DNA of 64,000 nucleotides from Acinetobacter colistiniresistens (GTDB taxonomy: Bacteria > Pseudomonadota > Gammaproteobacteria > Pseudomonadales > Moraxellaceae): assembly GCF_024582815.1 (NCBI RefSeq), contig NZ_CP102099.1, positions 2,170,001 to 2,234,000 of the forward strand. Reading direction: 5' to 3'. Shown here in pieces: positions 26,699-35,354 of this stretch. A program made the translations under genes and the position numbers. The notes below the pieces were generated by a model. That model did no database searches and had not been told where the DNA came from. It saw only the letters and a program-made list of their open reading frames with translations. Position 1 is the stretch's first letter. The number at the start of each line of letters is the position of its first letter.

Positions 26699-27582
26699 TA
26701 AAAGATCATTCATTTTTTCTCTCAGGCAACCGCACGGGCATTTTACTGATTCATGGATTGACTGGAACGCCGAATGAGATGAGAGGGATTGCACGAACAT
26801 TTCATCAAGCGGGTTATAGTGTATCTGGTGTTCAATTGGCTGGGCATTGTGGTGATGTGCAAGATCTGGTGAATAGTCGTTGGGAGGATTGGTTTGCGAG
26901 TGTAACTGCAGCGGCAGAAAAGTTAAAACAGCATACCGATGAAATTTTTGTTGCAGGGTTATCGATGGGAGCGTTATTGGCACTAAAATACGCCTCGGTC
27001 TATCCTGTCGCAGGCGTCATTGGTTATAGTCCTACGTTTCAATACGATGGCTGGAGTATTCCATTATGGTCAAAATTGTTGGCGCCGATTGTATTGCCGA
27101 GTGTGCATTATCTCAATATTTGTCGCAACAATACCTTTGATGAAGCTGAACCATATGGCATTAAAAATAAGGTCTTGCGTTCTCGTATTGTTCAGGCAAT
27201 GAATAGTGGGGAAAGCGGAGAGGCTGGCTTACCTGGAAATCCTTGGCATTCGCTGTTTCAGCTACAACGTTTGTCGCGCAATGTCCGTAAAAACTTGACA
27301 AATATTACTGCCCCGTGTCTTTTATTACATGCCTATGATGATGATATTTCTCATCGTAACAATAGCCAATTGGTTTATGACAAAGTCAAGGGACCTAAAC
27401 GTTTAGTCTGGCTATATAATAGTTATCACATGATTACGATTGATAATGATCGCAAGCAAGTGATTGAAGAGTCTCTGCATTTCATTCAACAATACCAGCG
27501 TCGGCACAATAGTGCACCTAAATCGCATTCAACCTCACAAGAATTCACTACCCCCCCGATTAAGGTGGGGCTGCTTGTATGA
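26695..27582 (+). CDS. Alpha/beta hydrolase, carboxylesterase/monoacylglycerol-lipase type
   Basis: A 295-residue serine hydrolase: oxyanion LLIHGLTGTPNEMRG, nucleophile AGLSMGALLALKYA (Ser of GLSMG), acid in HAYDDDIS, and His in NSYHMITIDNDRKQV. The arrangement fits the Est30/bacterial monoacylglycerol lipase branch, acting on short or medium acyl esters, thioesters or amides. No signal peptide, so cytosolic. It starts inside the HAD stop codon and its own stop overlaps the first SMR gene by 4 bases, placing it in a four-gene coupled operon. Confidence 0.82.
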   Translation: MIKDHSFFLSGNRTGILLIHGLTGTPNEMRGIARTFHQAGYSVSGVQLAGHCGDVQDLVNSRWEDWFASVTAAAEKLKQHTDEIFVAGLSMGALLALKYASVYPVAGVIGYSPTFQYDGWSIPLWSKLLAPIVLPSVHYLNICRNNTFDEAEPYGIKNKVLRSRIVQAMNSGESGEAGLPGNPWHSLFQLQRLSRNVRKNLTNITAPCLLLHAYDDDISHRNNSQLVYDKVKGPKRLVWLYNSYHMITIDNDRKQVIEESLHFIQQYQRRHNSAPKSHSTSQEFTTPPIKVGLLV

Positions 27583-27938
27583 ATGCAATTGTATTTGGCG
27601 TATGGATGTTAACTATTTTAATTGATACGGTTGGGCAGTTGGCGTTTAAGGCCGCTGCTCATGAAAGCAAAACCAATCAAGGGCTTGATCATTGGTGGTT
27701 CATGTTCAAGCGTCCGTGGTTATGGCTCGGTATTTTTTGTTATATCTTTGAATTTGTGGTTTGGCTGGCTTTTCTTTCATTGGTTCCACTCTCCATCGGC
27801 GTTATGCTGGGCTGCATTAATATTGTGGTAATTATGCTTGCTGGGCGATTATTCTTTAAAGAAAAACTGACCCGAAATCGATTAATTGGTGTGGTGTTGA
27901 TTGCATTAGGTGTCACCATTGTTGGGGTTGGTGCATGA
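27579..27938 (+). CDS. Small multidrug-resistance/EamA-like membrane protein, subunit 1
   Basis: A 119-residue four-helix inner-membrane protein of the SMR/EamA type. The first helix carries LIDTVGQLAFKAAA, with an aspartate where EmrE has its essential glutamate. The last helices (LFFKEKLTRNRLIGVVLIAL then GVTIVG) are typical. ArnE/ArnF-type and MdtIJ-type pairs have this size and work as heterodimers. It overlaps the next, similar gene by 4 bases, which strongly suggests a heterodimeric flippase or exporter. Confidence 0.75.
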   Translation: MNAIVFGVWMLTILIDTVGQLAFKAAAHESKTNQGLDHWWFMFKRPWLWLGIFCYIFEFVVWLAFLSLVPLSIGVMLGCINIVVIMLAGRLFFKEKLTRNRLIGVVLIALGVTIVGVGA

Positions 27939-28342
27939 AAAAGTTTTATATTATTGGCTTTCTGGTACTGATGCTGTTTGATACTTTAGCGCAGATCAGT
28001 TTTAAATTTGCGTCTGTTCATGCGATGCCTTTAACTTTTGATTGGGCATGGTTGGTTCGTGTATTTAGTCATCCTTGGATTTATGGTGCGTTCATTGGAT
28101 ATCTGGGGGCTTTCTTTATCTGGATGAATTTACTTAAACATGCCCCCATTGGTCCAGCTTTTGCTGCATCACATTTAGAATTAATTAGTGTGATGTTTTT
28201 GTCTATCTGGTTATTCAATGAGCCACTTACATTCACCAAAGTTGCAGGTGCCATTCTGATTTTTGCTGGAGTCTGTTTTCTAGCTAAAGATGAAGAGAGT
28301 CATAGCCAAGAAGCTGATCTCAGCAAAGAGGTTGAGAGTTAA
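27935..28342 (+). CDS. Small multidrug-resistance/EamA-like membrane protein, subunit 2
   Basis: A 135-residue partner of the preceding gene with the same four-helix plan and helix-1 signature LMLFDTLAQISFKFAS. The fourth helix has FNEPLTFTKVAGAILIFAGV. It has a 15-20-residue acidic C-terminal tail (KDEESHSQEADLSKEVES) absent from subunit 1. The two D-T-x-x-Q helices point to a heterodimer that moves a polar or amphipathic cargo across the inner membrane. It ends the operon; no obvious terminator follows. Confidence 0.75.
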   Translation: MKKFYIIGFLVLMLFDTLAQISFKFASVHAMPLTFDWAWLVRVFSHPWIYGAFIGYLGAFFIWMNLLKHAPIGPAFAASHLELISVMFLSIWLFNEPLTFTKVAGAILIFAGVCFLAKDEESHSQEADLSKEVES

Positions 28343-28477
28343 TGACTCGACCCACGGGTTGTTGATAGAACGTCATATACAAAGAAATTGCGCAAACGAA
28401 TTCATAAGTTCGTCATAACCCTATGAAATAATCTGTTTTCTAAGCTAAATTTATTCAATGATAGATAGAAAAGTTGT

Positions 28478-28714
28478 ATGACGGATGAGTTGTTTGTTGA
28501 TTTTGAGAAGTCAAAGATCATAGAAAAAAATGAACATGGTTTATTGGAAGGGTATCACTTCTATTTGTTTATGGATGATCGGGCTGACGAATATATCAGT
28601 CGATTGAATTACATCAAAAAAAATATTCCTGAAACCGAGTATCTATCCTACGGCGCCGTAAATATCGACCAATTGATCATGAAGCTAGCAGAATTGTATA
28701 AGTACAAAAAATGA
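28478..28714 (+). CDS. Hypothetical protein, 78 aa
   Basis: I do not recognise this protein. It is acidic and soluble, with no signal peptide (MTDELFVDFEKSKIIEKNEH start, IDQLIMKLAELYKYKK end). It lies 136 bases behind the SMR pair, in the same direction and convergent with xseB, so it could be the last gene of that operon or separate. No clear ribosome binding site is seen. Confidence 0.45.
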   Translation: MTDELFVDFEKSKIIEKNEHGLLEGYHFYLFMDDRADEYISRLNYIKKNIPETEYLSYGAVNIDQLIMKLAELYKYKK

Positions 28715-28754
28715 AGCAATGCTTTAGAGGATACGCTTAGAGCAGAACAGGGCA

Positions 28755-28952
28755 CTAGTTTTCTTTAAACGTCTCATTCAACGCTTGTTGTACGGCATCG
28801 ACTCTGGTTTTGCAGGCTTTGTAAGCTGCCATCGACTCTTCAACAATCTTCATGAGATTATCAATATCAGGCTCGTCCTGTGCTTCTAACAGCTCGGCAT
28901 TCTTTTTTAACAGCTGGTAACCTTCTTGAAAGCTTAACTCTTTTTTACTCAT
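28755..28952 (-). CDS. xseB: Exodeoxyribonuclease VII small subunit XseB
   Basis: A 65-residue helical protein (LSFQEGYQLLKKNAELLEAQ and MAAYKACKTRVDAVQQAL), the typical coiled small subunit of exonuclease VII, which degrades single-stranded DNA with XseA. Its ATG overlaps the end of xseA (8 shared bases), as in many genomes, so both are made from one message. Confidence 0.88.
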   Translation of the reverse strand: MSKKELSFQEGYQLLKKNAELLEAQDEPDIDNLMKIVEESMAAYKACKTRVDAVQQALNETFKEN

Positions 28953-30204
28953 GATGAATTACCTCACTGACATTGGCATGGATGTAGCCATCTTGCATTT
29001 CGATGGAGACAGTCGATGTCACTTGATCGACCGAGCGAATCGCTTTGTTTTCACTACGAATAATGCCATAGCCTTTGGCCAAAACATTCTTCGGATTTTG
29101 TAATAGGGTTTCCCGCATTAACGCTTCAATTTGCGTCGAAGCCAGCTTTAGTTTTTGACGGGCAAAATATTGTAGGGTTGATTTAACCACATCAAGCTGC
29201 ATATGGCTGGTCATGATTTGATTCTGAGCCAGTGTCTTGATGACATTCATGAGCTGATCATTTTGACTTTGATAGGCGGTTATCTGATGTTGTGAGAGTA
29301 ATTTAATGGTCTGTAGATGATCGATGACATCTTGTGAGCGCTCACTGATCAGATTGCGAATACCTGCGATGACCTTACTGGGGGTATCGAAGGAACGATG
29401 TGCAATTTCATCTAAAATGGTACGATCTTTTTCATGGCCGATTCCCACCCAAATCGGCACTTTACGTTTACACAGTAGGGCAGCAAGATCGTAGTCATTT
29501 AAGTAAGCCAGATCATTCACAGCACCACCTCCGCGAATAATCACAATAAGATCAGGAGGTAAGCTAAATGTTTTTGCCCATTGACGTAGTCCTGAGCTTA
29601 ATGACTCCATAATACTGTGTGCGGCCGTATTGCCCTGAAAAGTCGCGTTATGGTAAACAAAATGGCATACACCAGCTTGATCTAAAGCATCGGCATCTTT
29701 TTTGAAATCGCCCAATCCTGCTGCATTTTCTGGTGCAATGACCAGTACATTTTCAAGATCAAAAGGTGTCGGAAGTGCTTTATTCAAATGAAGCAAACCT
29801 TCACTGCTTAATCGGGCAAGAATCTGCTGGTAGCGTTTCGCAATATCGCCCAAGGTAAAGCTTGAGTCGATGTCTTCGATATTGACTGAGAAACCGTATT
29901 GCGGATCAAAGCGAGCTTTGATTTTTATTAACACATTTAAGTCTTTTGAGAGTTCTATGCCACTTTCACGCTCAAATTTGAGCACCATTTTAGCTGCAGT
30001 AAATTTCCAAATCGTGGCTTTACAGCTTGCGATGACCTTGTCTGTGTCTTGTTCTTTTTCAGCGAGCTCAAGGTAATAATGACCAGCTTTGATATTTAAA
30101 TTTCGAATTTCTGCTTTGACCCAGACTGGCTCATCAAAAGCCACGCGTATGACTTCCTGTATCGTCGATAAGTAATCGCTTAGAGAGAGTTGCAGATCAG
30201 ACAT
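28945..30204 (-). CDS. xseA: Exodeoxyribonuclease VII large subunit XseA
   Basis: The catalytic subunit of the bidirectional single-strand-specific nuclease. Visible are the N-terminal OB-fold (VWVKAEIRNLNIKAGHYYLE), the catalytic core with IVIRGGGAVNDLAYLNDYDLA and GIGHEKDRTILDEIAHRSFD, and a long coiled-coil helix region before the C-terminus. The frame is open to 30309, but the conserved N-terminus begins at MSDLQLSLSDYLSTIQE, so I place the start at 30204, giving 419 residues. xseB follows and overlaps. Confidence 0.9.
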   Translation of the reverse strand: MSDLQLSLSDYLSTIQEVIRVAFDEPVWVKAEIRNLNIKAGHYYLELAEKEQDTDKVIASCKATIWKFTAAKMVLKFERESGIELSKDLNVLIKIKARFDPQYGFSVNIEDIDSSFTLGDIAKRYQQILARLSSEGLLHLNKALPTPFDLENVLVIAPENAAGLGDFKKDADALDQAGVCHFVYHNATFQGNTAAHSIMESLSSGLRQWAKTFSLPPDLIVIIRGGGAVNDLAYLNDYDLAALLCKRKVPIWVGIGHEKDRTILDEIAHRSFDTPSKVIAGIRNLISERSQDVIDHLQTIKLLSQHQITAYQSQNDQLMNVIKTLAQNQIMTSHMQLDVVKSTLQYFARQKLKLASTQIEALMRETLLQNPKNVLAKGYGIIRSENKAIRSVDQVTSTVSIEMQDGYIHANVSEVIHHE

Positions 30205-30357
30205 GGGATCAAGTGATAACAGAGATATGCCTATAGTAGCAAATTGAGTAAGCTGATAACAAATCAGGCCTATTATGTCGGAATTTATGATTGAGATGGG
30301 GGAAGGCATCTACAGCTTTTACTGTTGAGTGCTGTAGATGCGAATGATTGATTATCC

Positions 30358-31821
30358 TTAAAGTGATTTATTCCATTTCAAGACTTTAAATAATCCAAAC
30401 ATAAACATGATCCAGACTGGAATTAAAATGACGGATTCTTTAAAGCCTTGTGTCCACATGATGTATAAAATCATGACAATAAAGGCGAGAACCAGATAGT
30501 TACTAAACGGCGAGAACAATGCTGGAAATTTAACGGCCGTACCTTCTAGTCGAACTGCACGTTTAAATTTTAAGTGGGTAAAGCTAATAATGGCCCAGTT
30601 TAAGACCAAGGCTGCAACGGCCATGTACATCAGGTGACTTAATGCCTGTTCTGGAACAAAATAGTTCAGCAATACACAGCCAAAAATAAGCACAGAAGAA
30701 AAAATTACCGCTGGTATAGGCACACCCTGTTTGCTGACTTTGGCAAAAATCTTAGGTGCATTACCCTGTACAGCAAGTCCAAACAGCATACGGCTATTGG
30801 CATACATACCACTGTTATAAACCGAGAGTGCGGCGGTTAAAATAATGAAATTCAGTAAATGTGCGGCCCAATCAATGCCCAATTGACTGAAAATCATCAC
30901 GAAAGGGCTTTTATCCAAGCCACCTAAATCCAGTTGATTCCATGGAATCAATGACATGATGATGGCAAGGGACGCTACGTAGAATACCAGAATTCGGAAA
31001 ATCACCTGATTAATCGCTTGCGGAATACTTTTTTCTGGGTTTTCTGCTTCAGCTGCGGTCATCCCGATCAACTCAATGCCGCCAAAGGCAAACATCAAGA
31101 ACGCCAGCATATAAAACAGACCAGAAAAGCCATGTGGAAAGAATCCGCCGTGTTGCCATAAATTGGTAAAGCTTGCAGTGGAATCTGCACCGGCAGTCAG
31201 TAGTAGGTACAAACCGAACAAAATCATTGAAATCACTGCAACGACTTTAATAATAGCTAACCAGAATTCGGATTCACCATAAAATTTCACATTGCCGAGG
31301 TTTAGGCAGGTGACGAAGATGAAGAAAAATAAGGTCGAAACCCAAGCAGGAATGTGTGGCCACCAATAATGGATGTATTTGGCAATTGCTGTCAGCTCAG
31401 TCATTGCCACTAAAATATAAACTACCCAGTAGTTCCAGCCCGATAAAAATCCTGCAAACCTTCCCCAATATTTTTGTGAGAAATAACTGAAAGAACCCGC
31501 GACAGGTTCTTCTACGATCATTTCACCCATTTGACGCATAATTAAAAATGCAATTAAACCGACAATGGCATAGCCTAAGATAATCGAAGGGCCAGCCGAT
31601 TGGATTACTTGAGCAGAACCTAAAAACAGTCCAGTACCCACAGCACCACCCATCGCGATTAGGTGGATATGACGATTTTTAAGCCCACGTTTTAATTGGG
31701 GAGAGGTGTTATTCAAGATAGGATGCGCTGAATATAAAAAGCTGGGGCCATTGTAAAGGATTGATTCGGGATCGCCTAGTTTGAAAATGAGATTAACGAA
31801 GACATTATGTGAGCAATTCAA
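30358..31821 (-). CDS. aroP: AroP-type amino acid permease
   Basis: An APC-superfamily secondary transporter with 12 helices, very close to E. coli AroP/PheP: LKRGLKNRHIHLIAMGGAVG at the first helix, then IRQMGEM-like IMRQMGEMIVEEPVAGSFSY and ELTAIAKYIHYWWPHIPAW. It imports aromatic amino acids with protons. The start is uncertain: the frame opens at a TTG (31821) and the family core begins about 41 residues later at SPQLKRGLKN, so the extra N-terminus may not be translated. The exact substrate range cannot be told. Confidence 0.82.
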   Translation of the reverse strand: MNCSHNVFVNLIFKLGDPESILYNGPSFLYSAHPILNNTSPQLKRGLKNRHIHLIAMGGAVGTGLFLGSAQVIQSAGPSIILGYAIVGLIAFLIMRQMGEMIVEEPVAGSFSYFSQKYWGRFAGFLSGWNYWVVYILVAMTELTAIAKYIHYWWPHIPAWVSTLFFFIFVTCLNLGNVKFYGESEFWLAIIKVVAVISMILFGLYLLLTAGADSTASFTNLWQHGGFFPHGFSGLFYMLAFLMFAFGGIELIGMTAAEAENPEKSIPQAINQVIFRILVFYVASLAIIMSLIPWNQLDLGGLDKSPFVMIFSQLGIDWAAHLLNFIILTAALSVYNSGMYANSRMLFGLAVQGNAPKIFAKVSKQGVPIPAVIFSSVLIFGCVLLNYFVPEQALSHLMYMAVAALVLNWAIISFTHLKFKRAVRLEGTAVKFPALFSPFSNYLVLAFIVMILYIMWTQGFKESVILIPVWIMFMFGLFKVLKWNKSL

Positions 31822-32065
31822 TGAAATAACTCTCTGAATGCTCTGGATGATTTATTGTCTTAAGTCTCTCAAGATTCAATTTGATCTTTAACTACTTACA
31901 AGACAATCAACCCTTAACTCGTCTTAACAGGGTGGAGGTAAAATAGAGTTTAAAGGTTCAATTTACATTTTTTATGATGTGCTCTGTCTATTCATTCAAA
32001 AGCCTCTGACTCCTAACTTAAATAGGGTGATCATAAGATCGGAGACAGAGGTAGCAGGGTATTGA

Positions 32066-32908
32066 TCATATTTTTTGTTTCGTTAATGAGAAATCAATCA
32101 AGATGACCCATCTTTCACCGAGGTAGTTAAGTTGGTTGTTGGGAATCTTTTGAATCGGTGACACGTAATGGCATACAGAGGAGTGATGCATCGCAAAACT
32201 GTCTAAAATATTCTTTAAAGTGAAGTGGGTATAAATATTCTCAGCACTTACATCTTCTAAGCGTTTGTTCTTTTCGCTTGGGCTGGCAATGTAATTTTCT
32301 CCGCCAGTAATGTTGCTGCTTCGGTAGAACAGATGGGCAAAGGTAAATGGCTTACCATCCTGATGGAAACTATCAGGCATATTGATCCCTAAGTACTGTA
32401 CATCTGAAGTCAATTTAACGAAATGTATGCCGACATAGATCGGCAGATAATATTCTTTTAAACCGAACGTAAGCGCATAGTCCTCAGTAATTAGTTGATT
32501 TAGATAGTGGGACAGCTTTACATTTTGGCTCAGTGCATTGAAATAGCGAATCGAATCTTGCCCAGATGTATTATTTCCCTGATCATATCCTGAGAGTTCC
32601 TGACCATCTTCAGACAAGGTTGTGGGTAACCAAATTGGTCTGATCTGTTTTTCCCAAGGGAGGATTAAGGCATTGCCATAGCGGATAAAGCGATGATTCT
32701 CAGCTGCTGAAAAGGGATCTTGTTCTAAAGCTTTGAATTCTCTTGCAATGGTTATTTTTGACTCAATATCGATGTCCGATGCTTTATATTGAATAAAGCC
32801 ATTTTGCCGCAAATTCTCTTTGAGTGTTGAAAATTTAAAATCGTAGGTGAAAGGTGATTGATAACTTGAAAGTATGTCTTTAATTGCTAGATTTTCTTCT
32901 ACTAACAT
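32066..32908 (-). CDS. 2OG-Fe(II) dioxygenase family protein (PF10014-like)
   Basis: A 280-residue protein from the ATG at 32908, which has an AAAGG ribosome binding site; the frame extends six codons further to a TTG. It has the H-x-D iron pair in DSFHQDGKPFTFAHLF (residues about 181-196) and the later histidine in SSVCHYVSPIQ, followed by a basic/arginine-rich end (ERWVILIDF). Members include L-isoleucine dioxygenases that hydroxylate free amino acids with 2-oxoglutarate. Free amino acid hydroxylation is a reasonable guess; the substrate is unknown. The gene stands alone. Confidence 0.72.
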   Translation of the reverse strand: MLVEENLAIKDILSSYQSPFTYDFKFSTLKENLRQNGFIQYKASDIDIESKITIAREFKALEQDPFSAAENHRFIRYGNALILPWEKQIRPIWLPTTLSEDGQELSGYDQGNNTSGQDSIRYFNALSQNVKLSHYLNQLITEDYALTFGLKEYYLPIYVGIHFVKLTSDVQYLGINMPDSFHQDGKPFTFAHLFYRSSNITGGENYIASPSEKNKRLEDVSAENIYTHFTLKNILDSFAMHHSSVCHYVSPIQKIPNNQLNYLGERWVILIDFSLTKQKI

Positions 32909-32926
32909 GAGCGGACCTTTTATCAA

Positions 32927-33523
32927 CTTGGGTATTTAATAGTCTAGATAGAGTATTTAAAATTTATTAAATCCAAATATAATTATTATTAATAATCATA
33001 TGTTTTAATATAACAAACGGTTAATTTTATATGAAATACATGAGCTTGCTTGAACGTTAGGTTTTTAATAATTCTCTCAAAATATGTCGGAAGTTTTGGG
33101 GTTTGTTTTTATTTTTATTGAATGTATTTATCTGTTTTCTATGTAGGGAATATTTTATTTAGGTTATCTGGTGATTTTATCTTATTTTAATCATTTATTT
33201 AGGTATCTATTGATTAGGTTAAGGTTTGTTTTTCGATATTTATAGCGTAGTACAGTTTTCCCGTGCTATTTCAAATTTTTAATAATTTTTAGCTGATATC
33301 ATTTTAATAACATAGACGCGTTCTTTGCGTTGTAAATAGCCATGCACATGTATCTTGTTTCACGAAAGCTTTTAAGCATTTGAATTAGATCAATATCGAA
33401 TCATTATAATTTCTGCAAAGCTTAGCAAATAATAATATTTCATGTGAAATTTCAATCAGCATAGACTCATCCAAAGATAAGTAACAACAACGTATTTATC
33501 AAAAGAATCAATTTTTCATTCGG
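32927..33523. other. About 600-bp AT-rich region without a gene
   Basis: No credible ORF. The stretch is highly AT-rich and likely contains promoters for the flanking genes, but I could not single one out. Nothing else is evident. Confidence 0.4.
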
Positions 33524-33781
33524 ATGTTTTCTTTGGATTGGCAGTATATACAGAGTGTGCTGCCGCAGTTCTATGCGGCCACCCTCATGACCTTAAAAAT
33601 CTCCTGTATTGGTATCGTGTTATCTATTTTACTTGGGCTGATCTGTAGTGTGATTAGCACCTATCAGGTTCGGGTATTGAATAAAATTGTCAAAGAAGGC
33701 GTGATTCATCAGGCTTATGAAAAAACCTTAAAGCCGGTCTATGGCGATGGTATTCCTGCTAAAGATCTAATTATTGAATAA
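33524..33781 (+). pseudogene. Chimeric remnant: amino acid ABC permease N-terminus joined to a substrate-binding protein C-terminus
   Basis: The first 50 or so residues (LDWQYIQSVLPQFYAATLMT, then LKISCIGIVLSILLGLICSV) are the N-terminus of a HisM/GlnP-type polar amino acid permease. At about residue 52 the sequence changes to NKIVKEGVIHQAYEKTLKP and YGDGIPAKDLIIE, the C-terminal end of a periplasmic amino acid-binding protein. The frame continues through the junction near 33680, so an in-frame deletion joined two genes of one ABC operon. The chimera has one or two membrane helices and cannot be a working permease. Confidence 0.7.
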
Positions 33782-33802
33782 TCAGTAGTACTGAAGACAA
33801 AG

Positions 33803-33835
33803 GCGAAGCGAGATTAAATCTTGCTTCGCTTTTTA
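33803..33835 (+). terminator. Rho-independent terminator
   Basis: GCGAAGCGAGATT pairs with AATCTTGCTTCGC (one G-T pair) around a tiny loop and ends in five T's. It is the terminator of the former ABC operon. Confidence 0.8.
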
Positions 33836-33923
33836 TTGCTGGGGGTTTACTTAGCTTACAAAGTACAGACAGTGATCAGAAAATCGGGCCCTTGGAATGA
33901 ATAAAACAAAGGGAATAGATCAA

Positions 33924-34370
33924 ATGCAAAGTACAGAAATAGATTTTATTGTCAAAGATACCATGGCTGCCTTGGCGTTTTATGAGCGGGTTTTTGAGGT
34001 TGAAAGAATCGAAGTCGGTGATTTTGTGCTTGGACAAAATAGTGTGATTATCAGTATTCATGGTGTCCATTTTCATATGCTGGATGAAAACCCAGATTTC
34101 CAATTATTGGCGCCTACTCCAGAGAGCTATATTCCACTCTGGTTTAACATTACCGTCATGGATATTGAAAAGACTTTGCAGCAGGCTGTGGATGCAGGTG
34201 CCGCACTGGTTCAGGCGGTACAACATATGCCTAAAATGGGCATTAAAAATGCCATGTTTAAAGACCCTTTTGGCTATATGTGGTTATTACATCAGGTGCT
34301 CGAAGTGGTGGACTATGAAACACGGGCTCAGTTATTGGCGCAACAAGGCTTTCAGCGTAAATCCAGTTAG
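33924..34370 (+). CDS. VOC family protein (glyoxalase/PhnB-like)
   Basis: A vicinal-oxygen-chelate-fold protein of about 148 residues from the ATG at 33924, which has a GGGA ribosome binding site; the frame also opens at 33897. It has IDFIVKDTMAALAFYERVFE at the first betaalphabeta unit, GVHFHMLDENPDF with metal-ligand histidines, and MFKDPFGYMWLLHQ at the end. PhnB-like members do varied reactions or sequester ligands; no specific reaction can be named. It stands alone between a terminator and the intact TorF gene. Confidence 0.75.
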   Translation: MQSTEIDFIVKDTMAALAFYERVFEVERIEVGDFVLGQNSVIISIHGVHFHMLDENPDFQLLAPTPESYIPLWFNITVMDIEKTLQQAVDAGAALVQAVQHMPKMGIKNAMFKDPFGYMWLLHQVLEVVDYETRAQLLAQQGFQRKSS

Positions 34371-34457
34371 AACAAATCAGTCAAATAAATGTGATCTGAA
34401 ACAGCAAGCCATAAAGTGTATTAATGCTTGCTGTATTTCAGCTATCTTTACTTTAAT

Positions 34458-35237
34458 CTAAAAAGACTTGGTCAGACTAAACACTGCGGCGGTTTTAACA
34501 CCTTTTTGATTGCTATCAGAATAACCTGTGTGATCTAGGTCGGTTCCAATCGCAGCTAATTCAGCATTTAAGTTCATGGGTTTATAATTATAATTCGCTG
34601 CAATTTTCCAGTCGAAGAAATGATCTTTGGCGGTTTCGCCATAAATAGCTTGGCTGGCTTTGGAATAGCCTAAACTTGCAACTGCAGCAAAGTTGGTCTG
34701 GGCGATCGGCGTCGTATATAAAAGATTGAAATACCAATTTTTGACATTTTCACCGACGTTTTGGCGAGTGGTTTTTCCGCCGTATTGAGGGGTATAACTT
34801 ATACTTGGTGTAAAGCGATCACCATCGTTCAAGGCATTGTTTATGATCAGTTTGAGATAGTATTCGTTATAATTTAAATCGCTTTTTCCCACGTAATGAT
34901 AGCGTAGCAAACCGATATCAAAGGTGGGCTGGAATTTCCCGAATGTGATTGGCGCTATATAACCAAGTGAGGGGTCAAGTTCTAAGTGCGCTTCATCACC
35001 GAAATCGACATTTGATGCAAATGCTGCGGCATAAAATCCAGAGGAATGGTTTACAACAAAGTTAGCTTGTAATGCCGCATCATTTTTAGTCTGGGTTTGT
35101 CCACGCCAGCGATAGTCACTCGCCAAAGCAACATTCCCACTCAGACTGAAATTTGCTGCAGCGGTTTGATCGGTTGCCAAAGCATAGGTTGAGCAGCACG
35201 TTGTGGTTAAAAGTAATATATGATGCAAAGCTTTCAT
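34458..35237 (-). CDS. TorF family putative porin, copy 2, intact
   Basis: A 259-residue outer-membrane barrel of the TorF/Gcw_chp family: signal peptide with cleavage near YALA, the motif YRWRGQTQTKNDAALQANFV, DFGDEAHLELDPSLGY and the terminal FSLTKSF ending in Phe. It is a clear paralogue of the frameshifted gene at 1089-1867. Transcription probably starts at the TAATAT element 38 bp upstream, under the three 11-bp repeats at 35313-35340. Substrate and trigger are unknown; an OmpR-type response regulator is suggested by the repeats. Confidence 0.85.
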   Translation of the reverse strand: MKALHHILLLTTTCCSTYALATDQTAAANFSLSGNVALASDYRWRGQTQTKNDAALQANFVVNHSSGFYAAAFASNVDFGDEAHLELDPSLGYIAPITFGKFQPTFDIGLLRYHYVGKSDLNYNEYYLKLIINNALNDGDRFTPSISYTPQYGGKTTRQNVGENVKNWYFNLLYTTPIAQTNFAAVASLGYSKASQAIYGETAKDHFFDWKIAANYNYKPMNLNAELAAIGTDLDHTGYSDSNQKGVKTAAVFSLTKSF

Positions 35238-35274
35238 GACATCCTTAAATGATGAGTTAATTTAGATGTCATGA

Positions 35275-35340
35275 ATATTATGATTTAATTGATTGATAAA
35301 TAATAAAATTATCGTAAATTATGCGTAAAGAAAGCATAAA
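35275..35340 (-). promoter_or_regulatory. TorF copy 2 promoter with three 11-bp-spaced repeats
   Basis: On the minus strand TAATAT (-10, 35275-35280) is 38 bp before the ATG. TTTACG at 35313-35318 and 35324-35329 plus TTTATG at 35335-35340 repeat with an 11-bp period, starting 76 bp before the ATG. All these distances are identical to those upstream of TorF copy 1, although the surrounding bases differ. That conservation supports a real operator. Confidence 0.65.
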
Positions 35341-35354
35341 TTTTTACATTTATT

